DNA of 57,016 nucleotides from assembly GCF_001598435.1 (NCBI RefSeq), contig NZ_BCYY01000029.1:1-57016 (forward strand), in the 5' to 3' direction. This document shows positions 35,024 to 43,555 of the stretch, piece by piece. Under the pieces are notes generated by a model, which searched no databases, was not told the origin of the DNA, and saw only the letters and a program-made list of their open reading frames with translations. How positions within the stretch are numbered: position 1 is the first letter of the stretch; the number at the start of each line of letters is the position of its first letter. This stretch comes from Sphingomonas pituitosa NBRC 102491 (lineage in GTDB: Bacteria > Pseudomonadota > Alphaproteobacteria > Sphingomonadales > Sphingomonadaceae). Both the position numbers and the translations under genes were made by a program.

Positions 35024-35251
35024 ATGACCAAGCCGCTCAAGATCATCAAGATCGGCAACTCCGCCGGTGTCATCCTGCCCAAGGAAATCCTGGCGCGACT
35101 GCGCGTGGAGCTTGGGGACGAGCTGTTTCTCACGGAAGGGCAGGGAAGTGTGACGCTCCGCGCGGCCGACATCGATTTCGCGGAAGCAATGCAGGCAGCC
35201 GAAGACATCATGCGTGAGGATCGCGATATTCTCGCGGTCCTCGCCCGGTGA
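35024..35251 (+). CDS. AbrB/MazE-type antitoxin
   Basis: A 75-residue swapped-hairpin DNA-binding protein (MTKPLKIIKIGNSAGVILPK is the SpoVT-AbrB/MazE signature, followed by LRVELGDELFL). The acidic C-terminal part (about 50-75) should wrap the toxin. The stop overlaps the GTG start of the Doc toxin (GTGA). No ribosome-binding site is seen, consistent with a leaderless transcript. It likely represses its own promoter through the palindrome at 35009. Confidence 0.9.
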   Translation: MTKPLKIIKIGNSAGVILPKEILARLRVELGDELFLTEGQGSVTLRAADIDFAEAMQAAEDIMREDRDILAVLAR

Positions 35252-35634
35252 GTGGGGCGACCTTCCGTTTCCTGACGGCGGACATCGCCCTGGCGGTGCA
35301 TGAGCGGCAGTTGGCCGAACATGGCGGACTTTCGGGCGTCAAGGATGCCGGGCTGCTCGAATCGGCGATGGCATGCCCGCTGAACAAGCTGGCATATGGC
35401 GAGGACGATCCGTTCGCACTGGCGGCCGCCTATGGCTTTGGCGTGGCGCGGAACCACCCCTTTGCCGATGGCAACAAGCGCACCGCCTGGGTGATGACGC
35501 GCCTGTTCCTGAAGCTGAACGGCATCGCCATCGCGTTCGATAAAGCGGACGCCATCCAGATCATGCTCGCCCTAGCTGCCGGCGCATTGGAAGAAGATGC
35601 CTTCGCCGCTTGGTTGCGCAGCAAAGCGACCTGA
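35248..35634 (+). CDS. Doc-family (death-on-curing, Fic-fold) toxin
   Basis: A 128-residue toxin with the Fic active-site motif HPFADGNKRTAW (about 70-81). Doc proteins phosphorylate elongation factor EF-Tu and stop translation. FLTADIALAVHERQL and GLLESAMA near the N-terminus are also typical. Doc usually pairs with Phd; here the partner is an AbrB/MazE-type protein. The start is GTG at 35248, overlapping the antitoxin stop by four bases, so translation is coupled. Confidence 0.92.
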   Translation: MSGATFRFLTADIALAVHERQLAEHGGLSGVKDAGLLESAMACPLNKLAYGEDDPFALAAAYGFGVARNHPFADGNKRTAWVMTRLFLKLNGIAIAFDKADAIQIMLALAAGALEEDAFAAWLRSKAT

Positions 35635-35642
35635 ACGCGGAA

Positions 35643-35673
35643 ATGCCCGCCGGGGTCGCGACCCGGCGGGCAT
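35643..35673. terminator. Bidirectional terminator hairpin
   Basis: A perfect 12-bp stem (35643-35654 with 35662-35673, ATGCCCGCCGGG and its complement) and 7-base loop, followed by CCTTTCCTC on the plus strand. It lies between the converging Doc gene and the small ORF downstream of aceA. Confidence 0.75.
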
Positions 35674-35695
35674 CCTTTCCTCCCCAGGAAAGACG

Positions 35696-35851
35696 TCAGG
35701 CCACACGGCCCAAACGGTGGTAGAGGTTGGAGAACTTCACCGATTCCGGCTTGTCCTTCACCGCCTGCAGATGGGCGCCGACGGCCTCGCGGAGCAGGCG
35801 GAAATCCTCGGTGGAAAAGACGGCGCGGCTGCGCTGCGGTTCGTTCGACAT
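35696..35851 (-). CDS. 51-residue protein encoded downstream of aceA
   Basis: A small soluble protein (MSNEPQRSRAVFSTEDFRLL at the N-terminus, ending SNLYHRLGRVA), with charged helical character and no hydrophobic segment. It begins 14 bases after the aceA stop with a good Shine-Dalgarno (AGGAGAG), so it is very probably co-transcribed with aceA. I do not recognise the family. A small regulator or partner of isocitrate lyase is possible but is only inference from position. Confidence 0.72.
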   Translation of the reverse strand: MSNEPQRSRAVFSTEDFRLLREAVGAHLQAVKDKPESVKFSNLYHRLGRVA

Positions 35852-35865
35852 GGCATGCTCTCCTG

Positions 35866-37155
35866 TTATGCGGCTTGGGCGTTGAACTGGGCGGCTTCGG
35901 TGCTCTCGGCGAGCGCGGTGGTGGAGCTGGCGCCCCCGGCCACGGTCTGGGCAATGGCGTCGAAATAGCCGGTGCCGACCTCGCGCTGGTGGCGCGTCGC
36001 GGTGTAGCCATTCGCCTCCGCCGCGAACTCGGCCTGCTGCAGCTCCGAATAGGCCGCCATGCCGCGATCCCGATAGCCGCGCGCCAGCTCGTACATGCCG
36101 TAGTTGAGGCTGTGGAAGCCGGCGAGGGTGACGAACTGGAACTTGTACCCCATCGCCCCGATCTCGCGCTGGAAGCGGGCGATGTCGGCCTTGTCCAGGT
36201 TCTTCTCCCAGTTGAAGCTGGGCGAGCAATTATAGGCCAGCATCTTGTTCGGATGCGCCTTCTTGATCGCCTCGGCGAAGCGGCGGGCGTCGTCGAGATT
36301 GGGCTTCGACGTTTCCCACCACAGCAGGTCGGCATGCGGCGCGAAGGCCAGGCCGCGCTGGATGCAGTGATCGACGCCGGTGCCTTCCTTGAGGCGGAAG
36401 AACCCCTCTGGGGTCCGCTCGCCGGTGAGGAACTGGTGGTCGCGTTCGTCCACGTCCGAGGTGATCAGCTTCGCTGACTCGGCATCGGTGCGGGCGCAGA
36501 TCACCGTCGGTACGCCGCTCACATCTGCCGCCAGCCGCGCCGCATCGAGGTTGCGGATGTGGGCCTGGGTGGGGATCAGCACCTTGCCGCCGAGATGGCC
36601 GCACTTCTTCTCGCTGGCGAGCTGGTCCTCATAGTGCACCCCTGCCGCACCGGCGGCGATGTACGACTTCATGATCTCGAAGCAGTTGAGCGGGCCGCCG
36701 AACCCGGCTTCCGCATCGGCGACGATCGGCGCGAACCAGTCGCGCGTCGCGCCGCCTTCCATATGCTCGATCTGGTCGGCGCGCTGGAGCGTCGCGTTGA
36801 TCCGCCGCGCCAGCTCCGGCCCGGCATTGGCCGGGTAGAGCGACTGATCGGGGTACATCTGCCCGGCGGTGTTGGCATCCGCCGCGACCTGCCAGCCCGA
36901 CAAATAGATCGCCTTCAGCCCGGCGCGGACCATCTGCATCGCCTGGTTGCCCGACAGCGCGCCGAGCGCATGGACATAGTCCTCGCTGCGCAGCAGCTCC
37001 CACAGCTTGAGCGCGCCGCGGCGGGCCAGCGTGTGCTCCACCGGCAGCGAACCGCGCAGCCTGGCGACGTCGGCGGGCGTGTAGGGGCGCTGGATGCCCT
37101 CGAACCGCCCGGCGGGGGCGGGGACCAGATCCTCGAAACCAAGCGGCTGGGACAT
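35866..37155 (-). CDS. aceA: Isocitrate lyase
   Basis: A 429-residue enzyme of the glyoxylate shunt that splits isocitrate into glyoxylate and succinate, needed for growth on acetate, ethanol or fatty acids. The signature SEKKCGHLGGKVL carries the catalytic cysteine (about C185). WQVAADANTAGQMYPDQSLY and the substrate-binding CSPSFNW region are typical. Length matches the short bacterial type. RBS AAGGAATTCACA. It is divergent from the ScfR/RamB-type regulator gene; a 17-bp palindrome in between is a likely regulator site. Malate synthase is not in this window. Confidence 0.98.
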   Translation of the reverse strand: MSQPLGFEDLVPAPAGRFEGIQRPYTPADVARLRGSLPVEHTLARRGALKLWELLRSEDYVHALGALSGNQAMQMVRAGLKAIYLSGWQVAADANTAGQMYPDQSLYPANAGPELARRINATLQRADQIEHMEGGATRDWFAPIVADAEAGFGGPLNCFEIMKSYIAAGAAGVHYEDQLASEKKCGHLGGKVLIPTQAHIRNLDAARLAADVSGVPTVICARTDAESAKLITSDVDERDHQFLTGERTPEGFFRLKEGTGVDHCIQRGLAFAPHADLLWWETSKPNLDDARRFAEAIKKAHPNKMLAYNCSPSFNWEKNLDKADIARFQREIGAMGYKFQFVTLAGFHSLNYGMYELARGYRDRGMAAYSELQQAEFAAEANGYTATRHQREVGTGYFDAIAQTVAGGASSTTALAESTEAAQFNAQAA

Positions 37156-37285
37156 TGTGAATTCCTTGACTGACTGGCGTTGGCTTGTGAGGATCTATTA
37201 GGATCATCGCCCGGCGCTGGACTAGGAGGAGGGGGCCGACAACGGCGTGTTGGTGTGTTGTAGGTTGCGAGCGTTGCTTGTTGTG

Positions 37286-37302
37286 CTGTAAAGTATTTAC
37301 AG
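37286..37302. promoter_or_regulatory. 17-bp dyad between aceA and the ScfR/RamB-type gene
   Basis: CTGTAAAGTATTTACAG has 7-bp arms (CTGTAAA/TTTACAG) around GTA. It is AT-rich against a GC-rich background and lies 131 bases upstream of aceA and about 168 upstream of the regulator. RamB, a homologue, binds A/T-rich AAAGT-type sites upstream of aceA in Corynebacterium. Confidence 0.55.
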
Positions 37303-37388
37303 AAGCATTATTGTTCTCGAGCCTGAACATAAAAAGAACATCTGGTGTAGGAAAGCGTGGCGGGGTGCGCGAATCTCCCCCTCCTCGT

Positions 37389-37416
37389 CGTCATCCCGGC
37401 GTTCGCCGGGATGACG
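37389..37416. repeat. Short REP-like palindrome, copy 2
   Basis: GTCATCCCGGCG-TT-CGCCGGGATGAC is nearly perfect. It belongs with the copy at 8145-8172 and lies in the 315-base gap between aceA and its neighbour regulator. Confidence 0.6.
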
Positions 37417-37470
37417 GTGGAAGGGTGGTCCTCTCCCCTCGCCTGGAGAGATCGGAGCAGGAGCACCCCA

Positions 37471-38847
37471 ATGGCCGAACGCAAACTCTTCGCCGGGCAC
37501 GCCATCCGGCGGCTGCGCTTCCAGCTTGCCGTCACCCAGGCGGCGATGGCGGAGGCGCTGGAGATTTCGGCCAGCTACCTCAACCTGGTCGAGCGCAACC
37601 AGCGGCCGATCTCCGCCGCGCTGATGCTCAAGCTGGCCGAGACCTATGACTTCGATCCCCGCCGCCTCGCCGCGGCCGAGCCCGGCGGCGGCGCCGAGGC
37701 GCTGCGGCGGCGGCTGGCGGACCCGATCTTCGCCGATCTCGCGATCGATCGCCACCAGCTCGAGGAATGGCTGGCCGGCGCGCCCGACGGCGCCGAGGCG
37801 TTTGCCCGCGCCTTCGATCGGATGGGCGGCGGCGCCACCGCCGATCCCGGCACCGTCGATCCGGGCCAACAGGTACGCCGCGCGATCGAGCGCTGGCGCA
37901 ACCATTTCGCCGATCTAGATGCCGCCGGCGAGGCGCTGGCCGACGAACTGCGCATGGCCGGCGAGCCGTACGGCGCGATGGCCGATCGGCTGCGGGTGAA
38001 GCACCAGCTCGCCGTGCGCATCCTGCCCGCCGAGGTGATGGGCGATGCCCTGAAACGGCTGGACCTGCATGCGCGGCAATTGCAGCTCTCCGAAGCGCTC
38101 GATCCCAGCGCGCGGGCCTTTGCGCTGGCCGAGCAGCTGGCGGTCGAGGCGCGCGACGAGATCGAGGCGCTGGTGCGCGGCGCCGAACTGGACCGGGCGG
38201 CGGTGCGGCTGTTCCGCCGCCATCTGACCGCCTATTTCGCCGCGGCGGTGACGATGCCCTATGCCCGCTTCCTGCGCGCGTGCGAGGCGAGCGGCTATGA
38301 CCTCGAGCTGCTCCAGCGGCGCTTCGGCGCAAGCGCGGCGCAGGTGGCGCACCGGCTGACGACGCTGCAGCGGGTGGGGGCGCGGGGCCTGAGCTTCTTC
38401 CTGATGCGGTTCGATCGCGCGGGGCAGGTCTCGAAACGCTATGCCGGCGCCAGCGGATCGGCGCTGGTCGAGGCGGCGGTGCCGTGCCCCTTGTGGAACG
38501 CCTATGACGCGTTCGCGCGGACCGACGAGACGGCGGTGCAGCTGGTCGAATTGGAGGACGGCGCGCGCGCCTTCACCATCGCGCGCTGCGTGCATCCGCA
38601 TGGGGGAGCGCCCGGCGGCGTCCGCCCGCGCTTCGTGATCGCGCTGGGCCTGCCGGCGGCGGAGGCGGGGACACTGGCGGCAGCGCGCGGGGTGGACCTG
38701 GCCGGACGCGCGGCGCCGATCGGGCTGGGGTGCCGGGCGTGTACGCGCGTGGCGTGTCCGCAGCGCTCGGCGGCGCCTGCGGGGCGCGCGGCGGCGGGGA
38801 GCGAGCGGGAGCGCGGGGTTACGGCGTTTGGGTTTGCGGGGGATTGA
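37471..38847 (+). CDS. ScfR/RamB-type regulator of short-chain acyl-CoA metabolism
   Basis: About 458 residues. Residues 5-65 are an XRE helix-turn-helix (AGHAIRRLRFQLAVTQAAMA, ISASYLNLVERNQRPIS). A middle region corresponds to the IrrE/DUF955 metal domain of this family, and the C-terminal DUF2083 region carries VAHRLTTLQRVGARGLSFF, CPLWNAYDAF and the cysteines of LGCRACTRVACPQ. In relatives such as RamB and PrpR these proteins sense acyl-CoA and control acetate, propionate or glyoxylate genes. Here it is divergent from aceA, which makes that gene its most likely target. The middle region (RAFALAEQLAVEARDEIEAL) lacks an HExxH motif, so a protease role is unlikely. ATG at 37471 after GGAGCAGGAG. 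Confidence 0.87.
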   Translation: MAERKLFAGHAIRRLRFQLAVTQAAMAEALEISASYLNLVERNQRPISAALMLKLAETYDFDPRRLAAAEPGGGAEALRRRLADPIFADLAIDRHQLEEWLAGAPDGAEAFARAFDRMGGGATADPGTVDPGQQVRRAIERWRNHFADLDAAGEALADELRMAGEPYGAMADRLRVKHQLAVRILPAEVMGDALKRLDLHARQLQLSEALDPSARAFALAEQLAVEARDEIEALVRGAELDRAAVRLFRRHLTAYFAAAVTMPYARFLRACEASGYDLELLQRRFGASAAQVAHRLTTLQRVGARGLSFFLMRFDRAGQVSKRYAGASGSALVEAAVPCPLWNAYDAFARTDETAVQLVELEDGARAFTIARCVHPHGGAPGGVRPRFVIALGLPAAEAGTLAAARGVDLAGRAAPIGLGCRACTRVACPQRSAAPAGRAAAGSERERGVTAFGFAGD

Positions 38848-38900
38848 AAGAGAAGAAAAACGCCTTGGTTCGTGCGGCGGAGGTATTATCAAAGGTAGGT

Positions 38901-40274
38901 ATGAAATCTGACCGCCAGAAATTCCTACCAGAAACTCTGCATCCCGGTGCCGCAGATGCAATCAATAGTGATGCGGCCATTCTTTTGACGCTCGGGGAAT
39001 TTGGAAAATACAAGCCGAGTGATGCACAAGATTTTAAGTCCCGGCAAGTAACTTCGGCGATAATAGATAGAAAGGAAGTTGTTGGAGAGCCTATAATGGC
39101 TCTCACGGATATTTCTGGAAAGACTGTAGAGCGATATTTCGAGAAGGGAGGCGAGATTGTTTCCCTTAGGGGTGACGGCTATCGAAGTCTGCGCCTACTT
39201 GTATCAAAAGTTCGTTCCACTCGACCATTTAAATTTGGATTTTCTGAAGATTTCATTGAAGCAGAGATATTTAAATGGTGGAAGGACTCGCTGAGTGGTA
39301 TTTCCGAAGAGAAATTATCTGATTATCTCCTGAAGAGGTGCGCTGAATCTTTTATTGAGCATAGAATGCTGATTCCGCTGACCGGTGTCGAAATAGAGAG
39401 GAGTTTTATATTGGGTGGGGTTCTTATTGCTCCATTCAACCTGGATTTGATAGACGATTTTGAAAATCGTATGATTGAAGGCGGGAAAATCGGTGCGGAA
39501 GAAGTTAAAGCTAAAGCTGATGATTTTAGAAGAAAATATGGTCATACGACCGTGGTTGAAAAAACATTCTGGGGAGAAATAAAGTTTTGCGAGGAGAGGG
39601 CTCTTGAGTTGGCGGATGATGTTGCTGATATTTTAAGGTTTATGTGTCCGATTGCTCCTCGGTGGGACGTAAACTTTAAATGCTTTCCAATCGGCCGACA
39701 AAGTGTGCCCACACAGACCGCCATAGTGGTAAAAGATGGTCGACTTTCGAAAATAACCAACTCTATTTCTGGAACGAACCCGTTTCGTTGGTTGTTAAAA
39801 TATGATGAATTAGTTCGAATAATGGAAGAATTGCACTTCGAAAATACAGCTTTGTTTTTCGAAGGTGATGAGTTGAATTCCTTTCAAAAGCGCGTGAAGA
39901 CTGCGATATCGGCGTATTCCCAAGCTGTTGCTGCCGATGACGTTCGTAATCGCATTATGTACGCTATGTCTGCGGCGGAGCATCTTCTTCTAAAAGATGC
40001 TAGTGAGCCGATTCAATCTAGCGTTGGCGAGCGTCTTGCATTCGCGATCGCGAAAGGGTCGGATTATAGAATGCAGATTGTAGAAAACTTCAAAAAAGCA
40101 TACAAAATTAGATCAAAGCACGTCCATCATTTGTCACACGTAGAAGATGAAGAAACGCTGGAAATGTTCTTCATAAACGTCTTTTTGATGATAAGGGGGT
40201 GCGTTGAGCTATTGTACTCATTTAAGAATCACTCTGATTTCATAGCTGAGCTCGATCGCATTAAGTTTACGTAA
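38901..40274 (+). CDS. HEPN-domain protein (Apea-like), candidate phage-defence RNase
   Basis: About 457 residues in an AT-rich patch: two 60-base lines I counted (39001-39060, 39481-39540) are 45% and 38% GC, against 78% for a line in the gene before. Codon use is also different, pointing to recent transfer. The C-terminal 130 residues resemble the Apea-like HEPN domain: NRIMYAMSAAEHLLLKDASE, a helical stretch, then IRSKHVHHLSHVED with the RxxxxH signature (R404 and H409) of HEPN ribonucleases. The long N-terminal part is unrecognised; ApeA also has a large unrelated N-terminal domain. It begins at the end of the ScfR-type gene; ATG at 38901 follows AAAGGTAGG, though a TTG at 38844 overlapping the previous stop is possible. 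No partner antitoxin is seen. Confidence 0.72.
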   Translation: MKSDRQKFLPETLHPGAADAINSDAAILLTLGEFGKYKPSDAQDFKSRQVTSAIIDRKEVVGEPIMALTDISGKTVERYFEKGGEIVSLRGDGYRSLRLLVSKVRSTRPFKFGFSEDFIEAEIFKWWKDSLSGISEEKLSDYLLKRCAESFIEHRMLIPLTGVEIERSFILGGVLIAPFNLDLIDDFENRMIEGGKIGAEEVKAKADDFRRKYGHTTVVEKTFWGEIKFCEERALELADDVADILRFMCPIAPRWDVNFKCFPIGRQSVPTQTAIVVKDGRLSKITNSISGTNPFRWLLKYDELVRIMEELHFENTALFFEGDELNSFQKRVKTAISAYSQAVAADDVRNRIMYAMSAAEHLLLKDASEPIQSSVGERLAFAIAKGSDYRMQIVENFKKAYKIRSKHVHHLSHVEDEETLEMFFINVFLMIRGCVELLYSFKNHSDFIAELDRIKFT

Positions 40275-40360
40275 ATATCCTGCACGGGGTGTGTCGGGGT
40301 AATATCTATTGCATTGCGACATCGTGGACTCGGAGCGAGAGATATAGCCTGCACTGAGGC

Positions 40361-42460
40361 CTACCCCTCCACCCCCAACTGCCAAAGCACGAACGCCATC
40401 TCGTCGGCATACTCCCGCAAACTCTCCCAGCGCCCGGACTTGCCGCCATGGCCGGCGCCCATATTGGTCTTGAGCAGCAGGATATTGTCGTCGGTCTTGG
40501 TCGCGCGCAGGCGGGCGGCCCATTTGGCGGGCTCCCAATAGGTCACGCGCGGATCGTTGAGGCCGCCCGAGATCAGCATCGGCGGATAGGCCTGCGCCTT
40601 CACATTGTCGTACGGGCTGTAGCTGCGGATCAGCTCGAACGCCGCCTTGTCCTCGATCGGGTTGCCCCATTCGGGCCACTCGCCGGGGGTGAGCGGCAGG
40701 CTTTCGTCGAGCATGGTGTTGAGCACGTCGACGAAGGGCACGTCGGCGATCACTGCGCCCCACAGCTCGGGATCGGAATTGACCACCGCGCCCATCAGCT
40801 CGCCGCCCGCCGATCGGCCGGCGATGGCGATCTGGCCCGGCGCGGTATAGCCGAGCGTGATCAGCCCCTTGGCCACGTCGACGAAATCGTTGAACGTGTT
40901 GGTGCGCTTCTCCAGCTTGCCCTCGTGATACCAATGCTGGCCGAGATCGTCGCCGCCGCGGATATGGGCGATGGCGAAGGCCATGCCGCGATCGAGGAAC
41001 GACATGCGGCTGGTCGAAAAGCCCGGCGGGATGGCGTGGCCATAGGCGCCGTAGGAATAGAGGTAGAGCTTGCCGGTGCCGTCGCGCGGGAAATCCTTGG
41101 GCATGACGATCGAGACGGGGACGGCGGCGCCGTCGCGCGCGGTGATGGTCAGGCGTTCGGTGCGATACTTGGCTTTGTCATAGCCGCTGGGGATCTCCTG
41201 AACCTTCAGCGTCTCCAGCGCGCCGGTGGCGACGGTGTAATCATAGACGGTGCCGGGGGTGACCATCGATTCATAACCGAGCCGCAGCTTGGTGACGCTG
41301 TATTCCGGGTTGTCGCCCACGCCGGCGACATAGCTCGCCTCGGGCCAGGGCAGGCGCGTGGGGGGCACGCTCGCGTCGTAGCGGTGCAGCTCGATCTGAT
41401 CGAGCCCGTCCTCGCGGCCCTCGACGATGAAGAAGTCGGCGAAGCAGGCCACCCCGGTCATGTAGAAATGGCGCGAGGGGGCGATGCGCTCGGTCCATTC
41501 GGACGGAGCCGAGATGGGGGCGGTGACGAGGCGCCAGTTGGTGTCGGTATCGTTGGTGTGGATGAACAGCGTGTCGCCGTGCGTGTCGACATCGTACTCG
41601 CGGCCGGTCTTGCGCGGGGCGACGAGGATCGCCTCGGCCAGCGGATCGTGCGCGGGGAGGAGGCGGATCTCGCTCGTCTCATGGTCGCTGGTGGTGAGCA
41701 GGATCCACTTGCGATCGCTGCTCGTCTCGACGCCGACCGAGAAGCCGAGTTCCTCCTCGTGATAGACGACCACGTCCTGCGCCGGATCGGTGCCGAGGCG
41801 GTGGAGCTTGATCGTGCGGGTGCGCCAATGCTCGTCGGTGAGGCCGTAGAGCAGCGCGTCGCCGGTCGAGGTGAAGACGAGATTGCCGATCGAGCCCTCG
41901 ATCGCGACATTGCCCCAGCAGCCGGCGGCGCCGGGGATCGCCTCGTCGGGCACGGTGCCGGTGCGCAGATCCTTGAAGCGGATGGTGTAGCGTTCGGAGC
42001 CGTTGTCGTCGGTGGAATAGGCCATCAGCGCGCCGTCCTCGCTGATGCTGACCGCGCCGACGCGGAAATATTCCTTGCCCTCGGCCAGCGCGGGTTCGTC
42101 GAGGATCAGTTCGTCCGCGCCGCCGGCGACGGGCTTGCGCCACCAGCGGGGATATTCGCCGCCGGTTTCGTAATCGGTCCAGTAGAGCCAGTCGCCATCC
42201 TTCTGGGGGACGGTGGATTCGTCTTCCTTGATGCGGCCGCGCATCTCCTGGAACAGCGTTTCGGCGAGCGGCTTCAGCGGCGCCATCACGGTGTCGAAGT
42301 ACGTGTTCTCTTCGGCGAGATAGGCGAGGACGTCCTTGTCCTGCACGTCCGGATAGCCGGGGTCGCGGATCCACGCCCAGGGGTCTTCGATGGTGATGCC
42401 GTGGCGGGTGAAGCTGTGCGGGCGGGTGGCGGCGACGGGCGGCTTGGGGAAATCGGTCAT
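40361..42460 (-). CDS. ptrB: Oligopeptidase B (S9 family)
   Basis: A 699-residue serine peptidase that cleaves short peptides after Arg or Lys. An N-terminal seven-bladed beta-propeller gates the active site (residues about 75-420). The C-terminal hydrolase domain has the nucleophile in AIAGRSAGGELMGAV and the catalytic His in GHGGKSGR; the family signature YGAYGHAIPPGFSTSRMSFL precedes it. There is no signal peptide, so it is cytosolic. Length is typical of PtrB. It is a single gene convergent with the HEPN gene. Confidence 0.95.
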   Translation of the reverse strand: MTDFPKPPVAATRPHSFTRHGITIEDPWAWIRDPGYPDVQDKDVLAYLAEENTYFDTVMAPLKPLAETLFQEMRGRIKEDESTVPQKDGDWLYWTDYETGGEYPRWWRKPVAGGADELILDEPALAEGKEYFRVGAVSISEDGALMAYSTDDNGSERYTIRFKDLRTGTVPDEAIPGAAGCWGNVAIEGSIGNLVFTSTGDALLYGLTDEHWRTRTIKLHRLGTDPAQDVVVYHEEELGFSVGVETSSDRKWILLTTSDHETSEIRLLPAHDPLAEAILVAPRKTGREYDVDTHGDTLFIHTNDTDTNWRLVTAPISAPSEWTERIAPSRHFYMTGVACFADFFIVEGREDGLDQIELHRYDASVPPTRLPWPEASYVAGVGDNPEYSVTKLRLGYESMVTPGTVYDYTVATGALETLKVQEIPSGYDKAKYRTERLTITARDGAAVPVSIVMPKDFPRDGTGKLYLYSYGAYGHAIPPGFSTSRMSFLDRGMAFAIAHIRGGDDLGQHWYHEGKLEKRTNTFNDFVDVAKGLITLGYTAPGQIAIAGRSAGGELMGAVVNSDPELWGAVIADVPFVDVLNTMLDESLPLTPGEWPEWGNPIEDKAAFELIRSYSPYDNVKAQAYPPMLISGGLNDPRVTYWEPAKWAARLRATKTDDNILLLKTNMGAGHGGKSGRWESLREYADEMAFVLWQLGVEG

Positions 42461-42508
42461 GGAGACGTTGTAGGAAGCCGGGGCGCGGGTGCAATCCCCG
42501 GCTTCGCT

Positions 42509-43555
42509 TCAACGCAAGCCGAGTGCGGCCTTGATGTCGGCCCAGGCGGCCAGCTTGAAGTTCTGCGCGGCGGGCGGGTTGATGCCGTCCTGCGCGACGA
42601 ACAGCCCGCCGGGGAAGGCGGGGCCGAAATCGCCGGTGATCAGTTCGATGCCGTCGGTCTGCTCGGTGCTGCCGAAGCGGCCGGGGGCGACGCGGAAGCG
42701 GCCGACATAGGCATCGTCGGCGAGGCGGTAGACGGCATAGGCATTGTCGCCCTGGCTGGAGACGAGCAGATAGCCGCCATCGGCCGGGCCTTCCGCTGCG
42801 ATCGCGAGGCCTTCGGCATCGGCGACGATTTGGCGGCCGTCGGCGGCGGCGATGCGGGTGGGCTGGGTGCTGCCGTCCGGCCGCGCATCGAAGCGCCACA
42901 GGCCGACATCTTCCTCCGCCACATAGAGCCGGTGGGTGCGATCGTCGACGACGCAGCCTTCGGACTGGGTGCCGAGCTTCATCGTGCGGACGATGCGGCC
43001 GGGCGTTGCGCCGCTGCTCAGGTCGAGCTGGGTGATCGTGCCGTCCTTGAGCACGTTGAACGCGTAGAGCTTTTCGCCCGCGCGGTAGAGGCACACGCCG
43101 TAGGCCTCGCCCGCGCCGGCGCCGAAGGTGCCGGACCAGGCCAGGGTGGCGGTTGCGGGATCGAGGCGGAACACGTCCGCCTTGGCCTGGAGCGGATCGT
43201 TGCGATCGCTGGCGACGACGATGATGCCCGGCGCGCCCATGTCGCGCAGGTCGACATTATTGACCCGGCCGGCGTCGAGGAACGAGCGCTGCTTGCCCTG
43301 CAGATCGTAGACATAGAGCCCGGCCTGCTTGTCCGTGCCGACGATCAGGCTGGCGGCGGGATCGGCCGGGTTGCGCCAGATCGCGGGATCGTCGGCGGCG
43401 TCGGCATTGGCGGTGCGCACCGCCTGCGTCTCGCCGCGCGCCGTCACCTGCGCGGTGGGGAGCGGCGAGAAGGCGGGCCGCGGCTCGGTGCGGGCGCAGC
43501 CGGCGGTGGCGAGCGCCACCAGGCCGGCAAGCATCAGGGCGGGAACCGCGCGCAT
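42509..43555 (-). CDS. Beta-propeller phytase (3-phytase), lipoprotein
   Basis: A 348-residue protein. MRAVPALMLAGLVALATAGC has a lipobox, so it is probably anchored in the envelope. The rest has the six-bladed Ca-dependent phytase pattern: NADAADDPAIWRNPAD, SLIVGTDKQAGLYVYDLQGK, RVNNVDLRDMGAPGIIVVAS, and DAEGLAIAAEG. It hydrolyses phytate (inositol hexakisphosphate) stepwise to release phosphate. Its ATG overlaps the stop of the TonB-dependent receptor by one base (TGATG), so the two are coupled. The Pho box upstream of the receptor gene should control both. Confidence 0.92.
   Translation of the reverse strand: MRAVPALMLAGLVALATAGCARTEPRPAFSPLPTAQVTARGETQAVRTANADAADDPAIWRNPADPAASLIVGTDKQAGLYVYDLQGKQRSFLDAGRVNNVDLRDMGAPGIIVVASDRNDPLQAKADVFRLDPATATLAWSGTFGAGAGEAYGVCLYRAGEKLYAFNVLKDGTITQLDLSSGATPGRIVRTMKLGTQSEGCVVDDRTHRLYVAEEDVGLWRFDARPDGSTQPTRIAAADGRQIVADAEGLAIAAEGPADGGYLLVSSQGDNAYAVYRLADDAYVGRFRVAPGRFGSTEQTDGIELITGDFGPAFPGGLFVAQDGINPPAAQNFKLAAWADIKAALGLR

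Noticed and set aside
40279..40354. CCTGCAC repeated at 40279 and 40348, near the right edge of the low-GC gene, as a possible insertion duplication.
   Set aside because: Both copies are on the same side of the gene and only 7 bases long, so it is weak evidence for an insertion boundary.
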